A stretch of DNA of 64,000 nt, taken from NCBI RefSeq assembly GCF_018333235.1, contig NZ_BORP01000001.1, positions 372,001 to 436,000 on the forward strand. Reading direction: 5' to 3'. The DNA is from Ornithinibacillus bavariensis (GTDB lineage Bacteria > Bacillota > Bacilli > Bacillales > Amphibacillaceae). Below, piece by piece: positions 55,309-63,770 of this stretch (positions within the stretch are counted from its first letter, which is position 1; each line of letters starts with the position of its first letter). The translations under genes were made by a program, and so were the position numbers. Under the pieces are notes generated by a model. It was not told where the DNA came from. It did no database searches and worked only from the letters and a program-made list of their open reading frames with translations.

Positions 55309-55389
55309 ATGATGGTTTTTACAGAAGCTAATGGAGCGACAGATGGAGAGATTTATCCAAAGGATAATATCGAAGCAATTATTAAATAG
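55309..55389 (+). pseudogene. Short protein-like remnant before the VOC gene
   Basis: 26 codons with natural composition (MMVFTEANGATDGEIYPKDN) ending at TAG, but without a ribosome binding site at a fitting distance. A GGAGG at 55265 is followed by a separate short frame, so this looks like the end of a broken gene. Unidentified. Confidence 0.35.
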
Positions 55390-55446
55390 AGTAATGGTTA
55401 TACGATTATAAGATGTTATAGATAATTCTAGAAAGGGAGATGTTGA

Positions 55447-55851
55447 GTGGTTAATTATATTAAACGTGTTGGAACAACTTATTTGCCTGTTAAAGATCCA
55501 GAAAAGGCGTCCTTGTGGTATCAGGAAATACTCGGAGCGATAGAAAATTACCGGGATGAAATGAAAGCAATTTTAGATTTTGCTAATCAAAGCTTTTTCT
55601 TGGTCAAGGCGATGCCAACGGAACATATAGGATTTAAGGATGCCAATGGGAGAATACACTTTTCTTTAACGTTTGAAGTAGATGGATTGAAACAATTAGA
55701 AGAATTTCATGCCTTTCTTCAAACAAAAGAAGTAATATTAGGAGAAATCGAAGACCGTGGACATCCTGGCTACAACTTTGTGTTTTATGATTTAGATGGC
55801 AATATCTTTGATGTATGGAGTCAATTAAGCCCAAATTTTAATAAAGGTTGA
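55447..55851 (+). CDS. VOC-family (glyoxalase/bleomycin-resistance fold) protein
   Basis: 134 residues in the paired beta-alpha-beta-beta-beta pattern. Start VGTTYLPVKDPEKASLWYQEILG and end FVFYDLDGNIFDVW with the terminal metal-ligand position are typical of glyoxalase-like dioxygenases. Function not assigned. GTG 55447 is seven bases after AAAGGGAG. Confidence 0.85.
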   Translation: MVNYIKRVGTTYLPVKDPEKASLWYQEILGAIENYRDEMKAILDFANQSFFLVKAMPTEHIGFKDANGRIHFSLTFEVDGLKQLEEFHAFLQTKEVILGEIEDRGHPGYNFVFYDLDGNIFDVWSQLSPNFNKG

Positions 55852-55854
55852 GGT

Positions 55855-55877
55855 AGGAGGGGGGTCCTCCTTTTTCT
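55855..55877 (+). terminator. Terminator after the VOC gene
   Basis: AGGAGG (55855-55860) and CCTCCT (55866-55871) with TTTTT. Confidence 0.75.
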
Positions 55878-55987
55878 TATGTATCAAATATGACAGGAAT
55901 TTTTAAGAAATGTGAGGTCATATAGTCTGCTTTTTGAGTTAATCTATAATAGAATAGATAGTGAAAATTAATGAGTGGGGTGTACCG

Positions 55988-56278
55988 ATGAGTTTACAAA
56001 TTACAGAAGAGGCAGCGAAGTGGTATATGGATGAGATGGGTTTGGAAAAAGGGGACTATGTTCAATTTTTCTTGAAGATATATGGTGGGATTCAAACAGA
56101 GCATCCAAATTATTTTTTAGGAATATCTGTAGGCCTTGATGGAGAAATCGGTGTAAATCAACAAATAGAAGGAATTACTTTTTACTTTAATGAAAAGGAT
56201 GCTTGGTTCTTGGATGAATATGATATGAAAGTAGTAATGGGGAAAGACGAAGTAGAGTATCAATTTACAAAAAAATAA
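55988..56278 (+). CDS. HesB-like iron-sulfur accessory-type protein (YneR family)
   Basis: 96-residue HesB/IscA-fold protein: LQITEEAAKWYMDEMGLEKGDYVQFFLKIYGG matches the family start. The three cysteines of true A-type carriers are absent, as in YneR, so cluster binding is doubtful. ATG 55988 behind GGGGTG. Confidence 0.85.
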   Translation: MSLQITEEAAKWYMDEMGLEKGDYVQFFLKIYGGIQTEHPNYFLGISVGLDGEIGVNQQIEGITFYFNEKDAWFLDEYDMKVVMGKDEVEYQFTKK

Positions 56279-56334
56279 GAAATGAATCTCTGGATATAAT
56301 AATCCTTGATATGAAGTTCAAGGAGGAGATTATT

Positions 56335-56508
56335 ATGTCTGAACAGAATAAGAATCAAAATCGTGATACAGGTAAACAAAAGAACCATGGAATTAAATAT
56401 AATACAGAACCTAAGAAAAACGACAAACAAGATGTCGAGATAGCAAGTGATACGGAGTTTTTAAATGTTAATGGAAAGAAAAACAAACGGAAGCGTGATA
56501 ATGGGTAA
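56335..56508 (+). CDS. Hypothetical hydrophilic protein (57 aa)
   Basis: Lys/Asn/Asp-rich and apparently disordered (SEQNKNQNRDTGKQKNHGI), with a short ordered-looking EIASDTEFLN before a basic tail (GKKNKRKRDNG). AAGGAGGAG upstream of ATG 56335 is strong, so it is likely translated. Resembles small spore- or stress-related proteins in composition only. Confidence 0.6.
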   Translation: MSEQNKNQNRDTGKQKNHGIKYNTEPKKNDKQDVEIASDTEFLNVNGKKNKRKRDNG

Positions 56509-56517
56509 TGGTTATCT

Positions 56518-56553
56518 GCCTGTCCAATAATTCTGGACGGGCTTACTTTTTTC
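56518..56553 (+). terminator. Terminator after the 57-aa gene
   Basis: GCCTGTCC (56518-56525) and GGACGGGC (56535-56542) followed by TTACTTTTTT. Confidence 0.75.
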
Positions 56554-56655
56554 GTTTCGATGAATTTTCATTTTGATATATAATCTATAAATCATTTGTG
56601 TGTTTTTTCACAAATGGATATAATGAAAGGGAATTGGTCAGGAGGGGAAGTCAAC

Positions 56656-57828
56656 ATGAAAATTGGTATTGATAAAATAGGATTTTATGCCCCACATATT
56701 TATGTGGATATGAATAAGCTAGCTGTTGCAAGAAACGTAGAACCAGAGAAATTTACTATAGGTATTGGACAAAGTCAAATGGCTGTTGCCCCTGTTACAC
56801 AGGATTCGGTTTCTTTAGCAGCAAATGCAGCATTAGAAATTATCGATGATGAGGACAGAGAAAAGATTGACTTTGTCATATTTGGTTCTGAATCTGGTAT
56901 CGATCACTCTAAATCGGGTGCTGTTTATGTGCATCAGCTTTTGGGATTAAATCCTCATGCAAGAGCAATTGAAGTAAAACAAGCTTGCTATGGAGCTACT
57001 GCTGGAATTCAAATGGCAAAAGGACATATCGCTCTTAATCCTGATAGTAAAGTGCTTGTATTAGGTTCTGATATTGCAAGATATGGTCTAAAAACTTCTG
57101 GAGAGTCTACGCAAGGCGCCGGTGCAGTGGCAATGATTATTAGCGCGAATCCAAGAATCATGGAATTAGAAGAGCATAATGTTTATCTGACAAATGATAT
57201 CATGGATTTTTGGCGTCCAATATATTCGGACATGGCTTTTGTAGATGGAAAGTTTTCCAATGAACAATATATTTTATTCTTTAATAAGGTATGGGAAGCA
57301 TATAAGGAAAAAGCAGGACTTCAATTAAGTGATATGGAGGCAATCTGCTTCCATCTTCCGTATACAAAAATGGGTCTTAAAGCTCTCAGAACGGTTTTAG
57401 ATGAAGCTTCTGAGGATGTTCAAAATCGTTTACTGTATAATTATCAAGCTAGTACAACATACAACCGAAATGTAGGGAATATTTATACCGGTTCTCTTTA
57501 TTTAAGCTTACTATCTCTACTTGAGAATAAAGAAGAATTACAAGACGGAGCTAGAATCGGCATGTATAGCTATGGATCTGGAGCAGTTGGAGAGTTTTTC
57601 TCAGGAATCTTACAGCCTGGCTTTAAGAAGCACCTTTTTGTAGAAGCTCACCAACAACTATTTGCTAGACGAAAAGAAGTGTCTGTAGAAGAATATGAGG
57701 TAATATTTGAAGAAACCCTTCCAAAGGATGGATCAGATATTGAACTAGACATAACGAAGGATCCAGCAGCGATTTGTTTAAGTGGGACAATCGATAATAA
57801 GCGTCAATATGTAAATAAATTGCGCTAA
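56656..57828 (+). CDS. mvaS: Hydroxymethylglutaryl-CoA synthase
   Basis: Condenses acetyl-CoA with acetoacetyl-CoA to HMG-CoA, the first committed step of the mevalonate isoprenoid route. 390 residues. The active-site Cys lies in QACYGATAG (residue about 111), the base Glu in GSESGIDHSKSGA (residue about 80), and the His in CFHLPYTKMGLKALR (residue about 233). ATG 56656 behind AGGAGGGG. No other mevalonate gene is in the window; a PksG-like secondary role cannot be excluded. Confidence 0.93.
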   Translation: MKIGIDKIGFYAPHIYVDMNKLAVARNVEPEKFTIGIGQSQMAVAPVTQDSVSLAANAALEIIDDEDREKIDFVIFGSESGIDHSKSGAVYVHQLLGLNPHARAIEVKQACYGATAGIQMAKGHIALNPDSKVLVLGSDIARYGLKTSGESTQGAGAVAMIISANPRIMELEEHNVYLTNDIMDFWRPIYSDMAFVDGKFSNEQYILFFNKVWEAYKEKAGLQLSDMEAICFHLPYTKMGLKALRTVLDEASEDVQNRLLYNYQASTTYNRNVGNIYTGSLYLSLLSLLENKEELQDGARIGMYSYGSGAVGEFFSGILQPGFKKHLFVEAHQQLFARRKEVSVEEYEVIFEETLPKDGSDIELDITKDPAAICLSGTIDNKRQYVNKLR

Positions 57829-57832
57829 CATA

Positions 57833-57864
57833 AAGCTCTAGGAATTTTTCCTAGGGCTTTTTTT
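57833..57864 (+). terminator. Terminator after mvaS
   Basis: AAGCTCTAGG...CCTAGGGCTT with seven T. Confidence 0.85.
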
Positions 57865-57983
57865 AAAAGGTAATAATGTGTAGGTGTAATAGTTTATACC
57901 TAGCATATAAAATTGTGAATGGTTAAAGGATGTCAGGTAGAAAATAAGAGATAAGAGATAATAGATAGGATGGGAGGATAGGG

Positions 57984-58637
57984 ATGAAGCTGTTCATCGA
58001 ATGGAAATATAAAACTCCAACGGGCACAGAGATAGGATTCAAATCAGAAGAAATAACTCCGGAAAAAGCCTTATTATTAGCGGAAGACATAGTTAAAACT
58101 GGGCGAGTAAGGCAATTAACTTTATATGATCAATACGATACAACATGGACCATAAAGGAACTTAAGAAGTATGTGACAAAGGTAGAAGCTGTTCCACATG
58201 ATATTACTGTATTTTTTGATGGTGGTTTCGATGGGAACACGAAGAAGTCAGGATTAGGATGTGCTATTTATTTTGAACAGGGAGGAAAACAATATCGCAT
58301 TCGAAAAAATGCTCTTGTTGAGGAGTTAAATACAAATGGTGAAGCGGAGTACGCAGCATTACATTTAGCAGTAAAGGAGCTGGAATTTCTAGGTGTTCAA
58401 CATATGCCAGTTATATTTATTGGTGATTCTCAAGGGGTTATTAATCAATTGAATGATGAATGGCCATGCTATGATGCTGAATTGCTGCTATGGATTGATA
58501 GAATTGAAGGGGATGTTGAAAAGCTAGGAATTAATCCAGAATTTCAATTAATATCTAGGAAGAAAAATGGTGAAGCTGATCATCTAGCAACCCAGGCGTT
58601 AATGGGTGTAGAGATATATAGTAAAAGTGAAATATGA
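57984..58637 (+). CDS. ypeP: RNase H-like protein YpeP
   Basis: 217 residues; N-terminal family-specific domain (WKYKTPTGTEIGFKSEEITPEKALLLAEDIVKTG) then an RNase HI-like fold. The catalytic carboxylates are visible in VFFDGGFDG, TNGEAEYAALHL, FIGDSQGVI and NGEADHLA. Predicted nuclease on RNA-DNA hybrids; B. subtilis YpeP is a homologue. Stands alone. Confidence 0.92.
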   Translation: MKLFIEWKYKTPTGTEIGFKSEEITPEKALLLAEDIVKTGRVRQLTLYDQYDTTWTIKELKKYVTKVEAVPHDITVFFDGGFDGNTKKSGLGCAIYFEQGGKQYRIRKNALVEELNTNGEAEYAALHLAVKELEFLGVQHMPVIFIGDSQGVINQLNDEWPCYDAELLLWIDRIEGDVEKLGINPEFQLISRKKNGEADHLATQALMGVEIYSKSEI

Positions 58638-58641
58638 TATT

Positions 58642-58672
58642 AGAGTCCAATTCGTATTGGTCTCTTTTTTTG
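58642..58672 (+). terminator. Terminator after ypeP
   Basis: AGAGTCCAAT (58642-58651) and ATTGGTCTCT (58655-58664) with a T-run. Confidence 0.75.
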
Positions 58673-58810
58673 TAATATAATCCCCATTAGATCTAATTTT
58701 TATTTACAATAGTAACTAAATAGTAAACAATAAAGTGACGCCTTATAACGTTAAAATAGGAGTAATCCTCTTAACATAGATAAAAGCAAATTCTAGTAGG
58801 GTGAAGATGA

Positions 58811-59046
58811 ATGATAAATCAATATTTAACTATAGAAGAAGTTGAAGCAAATTGTAATCAGTTATCGAAAAAGTATGAATCGATGAGGGAAGGTTATATC
58901 AAATTATAGCACGTTGGTAAGAGGGCGATGCTACAATAGAAACTAAATTACTTGCAAGTTTCAAGGAACTCTCGCAGGTTGTCTTTATTCAATATCCAGA
59001 TCACCTATATTTAATTAATTGGTTTCAGGATTATGCAAAAAGTTAG
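58811..59046 (+). pseudogene. Broken gene with internal stop and frameshift
   Basis: ATG 58811 opens MINQYLTIEEVEANCNQLSK for 32 codons and hits TAG 58907. A different frame then reads IETKLLASFKELSQVVFIQYP and DHLYLINWFQDYAKS to TAG 59044. Both parts have protein-like composition, so a single gene was probably disrupted. Family unknown. Confidence 0.5.
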
Positions 59047-59131
59047 TCTATGAACCTGTCATAAGTGAGCAAGGAAAAGCAGGTTTTTCGATAAATACTT
59101 TGATAATCTGAATTTAGAAAGGGGAGAGAGA

Positions 59132-59992
59132 ATGGAGAGACTTCAGTATATGGTTGCTAGTATTGAGTTCATTGAAGATAATTTAGATGGTGAATTATTA
59201 ATTGAGGATATCGCTAAAGTAGCATGCATGTCCAAGTTTCACTATCAACGAATGTTTTCCATGTTAACGGGATTTACCTTGAGCGAGTATATCCGAAACC
59301 GTAGAATTACTAAAGCAGCTCAGGAGTTGGTATATTCTGATGCAAAGGTTATCGATATTGCTATTAAGTATGGCTATGAAAGCCCTGAAGCGTTTACGAA
59401 AGCCTTTCGAAAAATTCATAATGTAAGTCCTTCAATGGCCAAGAAGAGTAGTCAGTCCTTGAAGGCATATCCAAAGCTTTCCTTTCAAATTCAAATAAAG
59501 GGTGATGTGGAAATGGATTACAAAATTGTCGAAAAGGAAAGATTTTTAGTAGTTGGTAAAAGCATTAGGACTCGTACTGTTAATGGAGAAAATCATCGAG
59601 AAATTGCAGCATTCTGGAACGAATCCAATACAAACGGGTTATCGTCCGAGCTTGCAAAGAACTGTGGCCCGCTTGGATTATTAGGTATTTGTTTAGATTT
59701 TGATTCAACACAGGAGCATTTAACCTATTTCATTGGAGCTGAAAAGAATATCGATCAATTACCTTCTGGTTGGGAAGAAAGGGAAATCCCTGCCTCTACC
59801 TGGGCTGTTTTTCCAGTTCATGGTGCTATGCCTGATGCAATGCCAAAAGTATGGAACAGAATCTTCTCAGAATGGTTTCCAGCTACTGGCTATGAACATT
59901 CAGGTGGCCCAGAAATGGAAGTATATTTGAGTGATGAAGACCCATCATCAGAAGATTATTATAGTGAGATATGGATTCCAATTAAGAAATAA
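59132..59992 (+). CDS. AraC-family regulator with GyrI-like effector domain
   Basis: 286 residues: N-terminal AraC double helix-turn-helix (LLIEDIAKVACMSKFHYQRMFSMLTGFTLSEYIRNRRI and VIDIAIKYGYESPEAFTKAFRKIHNVSPS), linked to a C-terminal GyrI/SOUL-type ligand domain (residues about 130-286). The usual role is activation of drug- or stress-related genes; target unknown. AAGGGGAG site before ATG 59132. Confidence 0.93.
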   Translation: MERLQYMVASIEFIEDNLDGELLIEDIAKVACMSKFHYQRMFSMLTGFTLSEYIRNRRITKAAQELVYSDAKVIDIAIKYGYESPEAFTKAFRKIHNVSPSMAKKSSQSLKAYPKLSFQIQIKGDVEMDYKIVEKERFLVVGKSIRTRTVNGENHREIAAFWNESNTNGLSSELAKNCGPLGLLGICLDFDSTQEHLTYFIGAEKNIDQLPSGWEEREIPASTWAVFPVHGAMPDAMPKVWNRIFSEWFPATGYEHSGGPEMEVYLSDEDPSSEDYYSEIWIPIKK

Positions 59993-59998
59993 AGAACA

Positions 59999-60036
59999 GT
60001 GCACATGACTTCAGTTCATGTGCACGGTTTCTTTTA
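59999..60036. terminator. Terminator between the AraC gene and helD
   Basis: GTGCACATGA and TCATGTGCAC arms (59999-60008, 60016-60025) with GGTTTCTTTT after. Confidence 0.75.
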
Positions 60037-60058
60037 AAAGTCTATTTTCTGCTAATAC

Positions 60059-62338
60059 CTAAGAAGTAGCCTCCTGTAGAAATTTACATGGTGTATGTGT
60101 TGTGACTATGGTTAGGGAATGCATAGCTCTTGTGCAAGCTGTATAGAATAGCGTTCTGTCTGATTCTTGGTGATAGTGATTGTTTGATGCATTTGGAACA
60201 ATTACTGCATCAAATTCAATCCCCTTTGCCAAGTATACAGGAAGCACTAAAATTCCTTTTTCAAATGAATAGGTTTCTTCATTTATTTGCTTTACAGCTA
60301 CTTTGCTTTTTAGTAGCTTAAAAATCTCATTGCTTTCGTGGAAAGTCTTACATATAATTGCTATCGTTTCATGTTTTTTATCCTGTAGATTATGGATGGT
60401 TTCTGTTAATACATCGACTAGAGAAGATTCCTCCTCCAGTGTGATAATTTCTGGTGGTTCTCCATGTCGATCAAAAGGCTCAATTAATTCGCCACCAGGA
60501 GCAAATCTTTTTGTGAAGTTAACGATTTCTTTCGTTGAACGATAGCTTTTCGTAAGTACAATCCTTTCATGATTTTCTCCTACAAATTCAGGGATTAGTG
60601 GGTTTAGACTCGAACCATATGTGTATATCGCTTGATTAATGTCACCTAATAAAGTCATCCGTGTATATGGAAATATTTCCTTAATAAATGCATACTGAAA
60701 AGCGGTATAATCCTGCGCCTCATCAATAAATAGATGGCGAACGGAGCGACTTTTCTGATCCCCAAGTAACTTTCCTCTAAAATAACGGTAGGCAGTAGCA
60801 TCTTCCCAAGTGAGAAATCTATTCAGAAGATTTTCCTTCGTAAACGTACGTATCGCATCCCAATTTTCGGGGAGCGGACTTACATTCCAATCAGTAAAAA
60901 GCTTAAAATATGTTTCTAAAACATTCACGAACGCAAATTTACGCACTTGGCTTCGAACGTTTGCAAACTGTTTTTTTACTACCTCATTTCGGAGGATATC
61001 CTCTTCCAGACCAAAATCGTCTTCATCGATTCGTTGGTTTTCGTAGTAGGCTTGTAGATAGGATTCTTTATCTAACAGCTCTACTTGCTCCATGACCCAA
61101 TCCTTGTCCTTTTCCCTATTCTGAATTAGACGTAATTCCTTTAACAACCACTTTGAAACAATTTCCATACGATTTGGTAAGGAGACATTTTCTTCGAGTT
61201 CATAAAAATAATCCGAAATTTGTTCCTTTGAAATTAGTATTGCATCTCGAAATGTGATATTTCGAAACTGAATGCCTTGGGTTTGGAGAGTAGAGACATA
61301 TTTATCTACAAGATCCTTAAAGTAAAGACTAGATTTTAGCCTAATATTTTGTTTTCGTGTTTCAAATACGGTTGGATTCTTACATGTTAATGTAAATTCC
61401 ATTTGTTCAAATGGAGATTCAACTGAAATATTCTTCTCAATTCCCTCACGAAGAAAGTCTATAAATGTTGTTTGTTTAATATTTGTTTCACCAAGTTCAG
61501 GTAAAACATTGGAAATATAGCTTGAGAATAAAGGGTTTGGTGAGAAAAGTAAAAGGTTATCAGAAGTTAGATTTCCTCGAAAACGATATAATAAATAAGC
61601 TATTCTTTGAAGTACAGCGGAGGTTTTTCCACTGCCTGCAACTCCTTGAACGATTAGCATATTACTTCGTTCATTGCGAATAATTTTATTTTGTTCCTTT
61701 TGAATAGTTGCTACGATACTCTTCATGGAGGTACTTGCATTATGACCAAGTGCCGCTTGTAGTAATGCATCTCCAATTGTAACACCTGTATCAAACATAC
61801 CTTTAATTTTCCCTTGGCGGATGATATATTGGCGTTTAAGAGAGATTTCTCCATGTATTGTATCTTGGACAGTATGAAAGTGAGCTGGACCTGGTGAAAA
61901 GTCATAGTAAAGGCTAGAAATTGGAGCACGCCAATCGTATATTAAAAAATTTTCTTCATTTTGATCCATTAAGGAAGCAATCCCAATGTAAAGCTGTTCA
62001 AATTCCTCATCAGTCTCATCCTTAAAATCAACTCGGCCAAAATAAGGAGAGTCCTTTAAGCGTTCTAATGTTTTAAGTTGTTTATCAATCTCTCCATGAG
62101 ATCGTTCTCGTTCCGAAAGTAATTCTGCTTGCTGTTTAATACTAGCCTGTGTTTCAATAACATCATCAAGCTCTTCAAGATTAACTGTAACATCTTCCCA
62201 AAAATTTTTGCGGAGACCAATAATACTTTCTTTTAATCCTCCTGCTTTCGAATTGAGCTTCTTCTCTTTGATGTTGATTTCTTGAATGACATCATTAACT
62301 CGTTTCTGCTCCATACGAATGTTAACGTCATTGTCCAT
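60059..62338 (-). CDS. helD: RNA polymerase recycling motor HelD (UvrD-like helicase)
   Basis: 759-residue superfamily 1 ATPase that binds and recycles stalled RNA polymerase in Gram-positives. The N-terminal coiled-coil arm (residues about 10-110) is followed by a first ATPase segment with Walker A QGVAGSGKTSAVLQRIAYLLYRF (residue about 230), Walker B HLFIDEAQDYTAFQ (residue about 555) and motif LTKSYRSTKEI (residue about 610). ATG 62338, GGAG eight bases upstream. Confidence 0.95.
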   Translation of the reverse strand: MDNDVNIRMEQKRVNDVIQEINIKEKKLNSKAGGLKESIIGLRKNFWEDVTVNLEELDDVIETQASIKQQAELLSERERSHGEIDKQLKTLERLKDSPYFGRVDFKDETDEEFEQLYIGIASLMDQNEENFLIYDWRAPISSLYYDFSPGPAHFHTVQDTIHGEISLKRQYIIRQGKIKGMFDTGVTIGDALLQAALGHNASTSMKSIVATIQKEQNKIIRNERSNMLIVQGVAGSGKTSAVLQRIAYLLYRFRGNLTSDNLLLFSPNPLFSSYISNVLPELGETNIKQTTFIDFLREGIEKNISVESPFEQMEFTLTCKNPTVFETRKQNIRLKSSLYFKDLVDKYVSTLQTQGIQFRNITFRDAILISKEQISDYFYELEENVSLPNRMEIVSKWLLKELRLIQNREKDKDWVMEQVELLDKESYLQAYYENQRIDEDDFGLEEDILRNEVVKKQFANVRSQVRKFAFVNVLETYFKLFTDWNVSPLPENWDAIRTFTKENLLNRFLTWEDATAYRYFRGKLLGDQKSRSVRHLFIDEAQDYTAFQYAFIKEIFPYTRMTLLGDINQAIYTYGSSLNPLIPEFVGENHERIVLTKSYRSTKEIVNFTKRFAPGGELIEPFDRHGEPPEIITLEEESSLVDVLTETIHNLQDKKHETIAIICKTFHESNEIFKLLKSKVAVKQINEETYSFEKGILVLPVYLAKGIEFDAVIVPNASNNHYHQESDRTLFYTACTRAMHSLTIVTTHTPCKFLQEATS

Positions 62339-62527
62339 TCCATCAACTCCAATCTTTTTCTTTTTAGTTGACTCCTCCGAATAGAAGTGATATAATAAAA
62401 TAGGATAATTATTATCACATCATCGTGAAATCGGCAATCACTTGCCTATAGTAACATAAATAGGGGAATCATGCAACGTTTTCTTTGGAAACGTTTTTTG
62501 TGTTTTCTTCCTTCTTTATCCTATGCG

Positions 62528-62911
62528 TCAAGCCCTGTCCACGATTTCTATACTCCCATTATCAAATTCTTCGTTTTCTTTGTAGCTTCCTTTTGGAAAA
62601 ATAAAAGTCCAAGGCATGCTTGTCCTTGCTTGAACGACAAGGTTAGGGTAAGTAAATGTATTTTCTGCGAATATTCTTCCATTATGGACATACTGTAAAT
62701 TTCTTTTGATAAAAGGAAAGTCATGCTTCGTATAATTATGGATAAGAGCAATTAAGAGCAATTCATTTTTATAATTCATATCCCATCGAACTAATGTGAT
62801 TTCAATGGAATTTCCTTTAGGTAATGCATTCTTAAAGCTATTCTCTATAATAATTCGATCCTTTTCGGAGATAGTCCTTGCCCAAGCATCCTCGTATATT
62901 AGTCTTTGCAT
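62528..62911 (-). CDS. SLAP-domain protein
   Basis: 127 residues matching the SLAP (S-layer assembly-like) domain pattern, with the ending RTSMPWTFIFPKGSYKE typical of the family. The central strands (SIEITLVRWDMNYKNELLLIALIHNYT) look like an immunoglobulin-type beta fold. It lacks a signal peptide. Linked in other genomes to accessory Sec S-layer systems. The neighbours here give no further hint; helD lies 190 bp away in the same direction. Confidence 0.75.
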   Translation of the reverse strand: MQRLIYEDAWARTISEKDRIIIENSFKNALPKGNSIEITLVRWDMNYKNELLLIALIHNYTKHDFPFIKRNLQYVHNGRIFAENTFTYPNLVVQARTSMPWTFIFPKGSYKENEEFDNGSIEIVDRA

Positions 62912-63072
62912 TAAAATTCTCTCCTCTATATTCTATTTTTATAAAAAATATATCTATACTATATCAAATTAGTGATCGGATGTATTAAACGTATGAAGCT
63001 TTTTTCTTGTTAAGTAGGATAATTCTAGGCAAACTAGTAAGTAGAACGAAAACTTATTTAGGAGGAAAGAGA

Positions 63073-63498
63073 ATGGAAATGACTGTTAAATGGAATGGGA
63101 AAATGGCTTTTACAGGATTAACACCATCTGGTCATGAATTAAAAATGGATGCATCACAGGATGATGGGGGAGAGAATTCTGGTGCCAGACCAACTGAGCT
63201 ACTATTAAGCGCAGTGGCAGGGTGCACAGGTATTGATATTATTTCGATTCTTAATAAAATGCGGTTAAGTCCAACTTCATTTGATATGAAGGTATCTGGG
63301 GACCGAGCAGATGAACATCCAAAGAAGTTCACAAAGGTGAATATTCATTATGCGCTAGAAGGTGAACTTCCGGAAGATAAAGTGATACGAGCAATCGATT
63401 TATCTAAGAATAAGTATTGCACTGTAGCACATTCACTAAGTGCAGAAATTACAGTTAGCTATTCAATAAATGGTATTAATGGAGAGAGAAGCCTATAA
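63073..63498 (+). CDS. OsmC-family peroxiredoxin-like protein
   Basis: 141 residues. Two conserved cysteines occur, one in VAGCTGIDI (residue about 58) and the other in NKYCTVAHSLS (residue about 122), consistent with a peroxide- or hydroperoxide-reducing OsmC/YhfA-type fold. ATG 63073 behind AGGAGG; an earlier frame (63007) has no site. The remainder up to 63700 shows no gene, but a small hairpin near 63662. Confidence 0.92.
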   Translation: MEMTVKWNGKMAFTGLTPSGHELKMDASQDDGGENSGARPTELLLSAVAGCTGIDIISILNKMRLSPTSFDMKVSGDRADEHPKKFTKVNIHYALEGELPEDKVIRAIDLSKNKYCTVAHSLSAEITVSYSINGINGERSL

Positions 63499-63711
63499 GC
63501 TTTTCTCTTATTTAATCAACTCTGTTCAAGTTCATGAACAAATAGTGGGTAAAGGAAAAATTGCTGGTTATCATCCAAAAATAATGGTAAATAATCAATG
63601 AAAGTACGTATTCATGAAAACGTTAGAACGATAAAGTGTAAAATCAAGAAGAAGAGCTATAAATCGACAGAGAATGTCGGTTGTTTTTTAGCCTAAAAAG
63701 GGTTATATCTA

Positions 63712-63755
63712 TTGACTTTTCAGTATATCAGTGTATAATGAATGACAATCAGTCA
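63712..63755 (+). promoter_or_regulatory. Promoter and operator-like repeat of the terminal TetR gene
   Basis: TTGACT (63712-63717), 16 bp, TATAAT (63734-63739). TGAATGA (63739-63745), CAA, TCAGTCA (63749-63755) overlaps the start of the transcript, an imperfect inverted repeat suited to a TetR dimer. Confidence 0.65.
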
Positions 63756-63770
63756 CTGTGGAGGAAGTAA

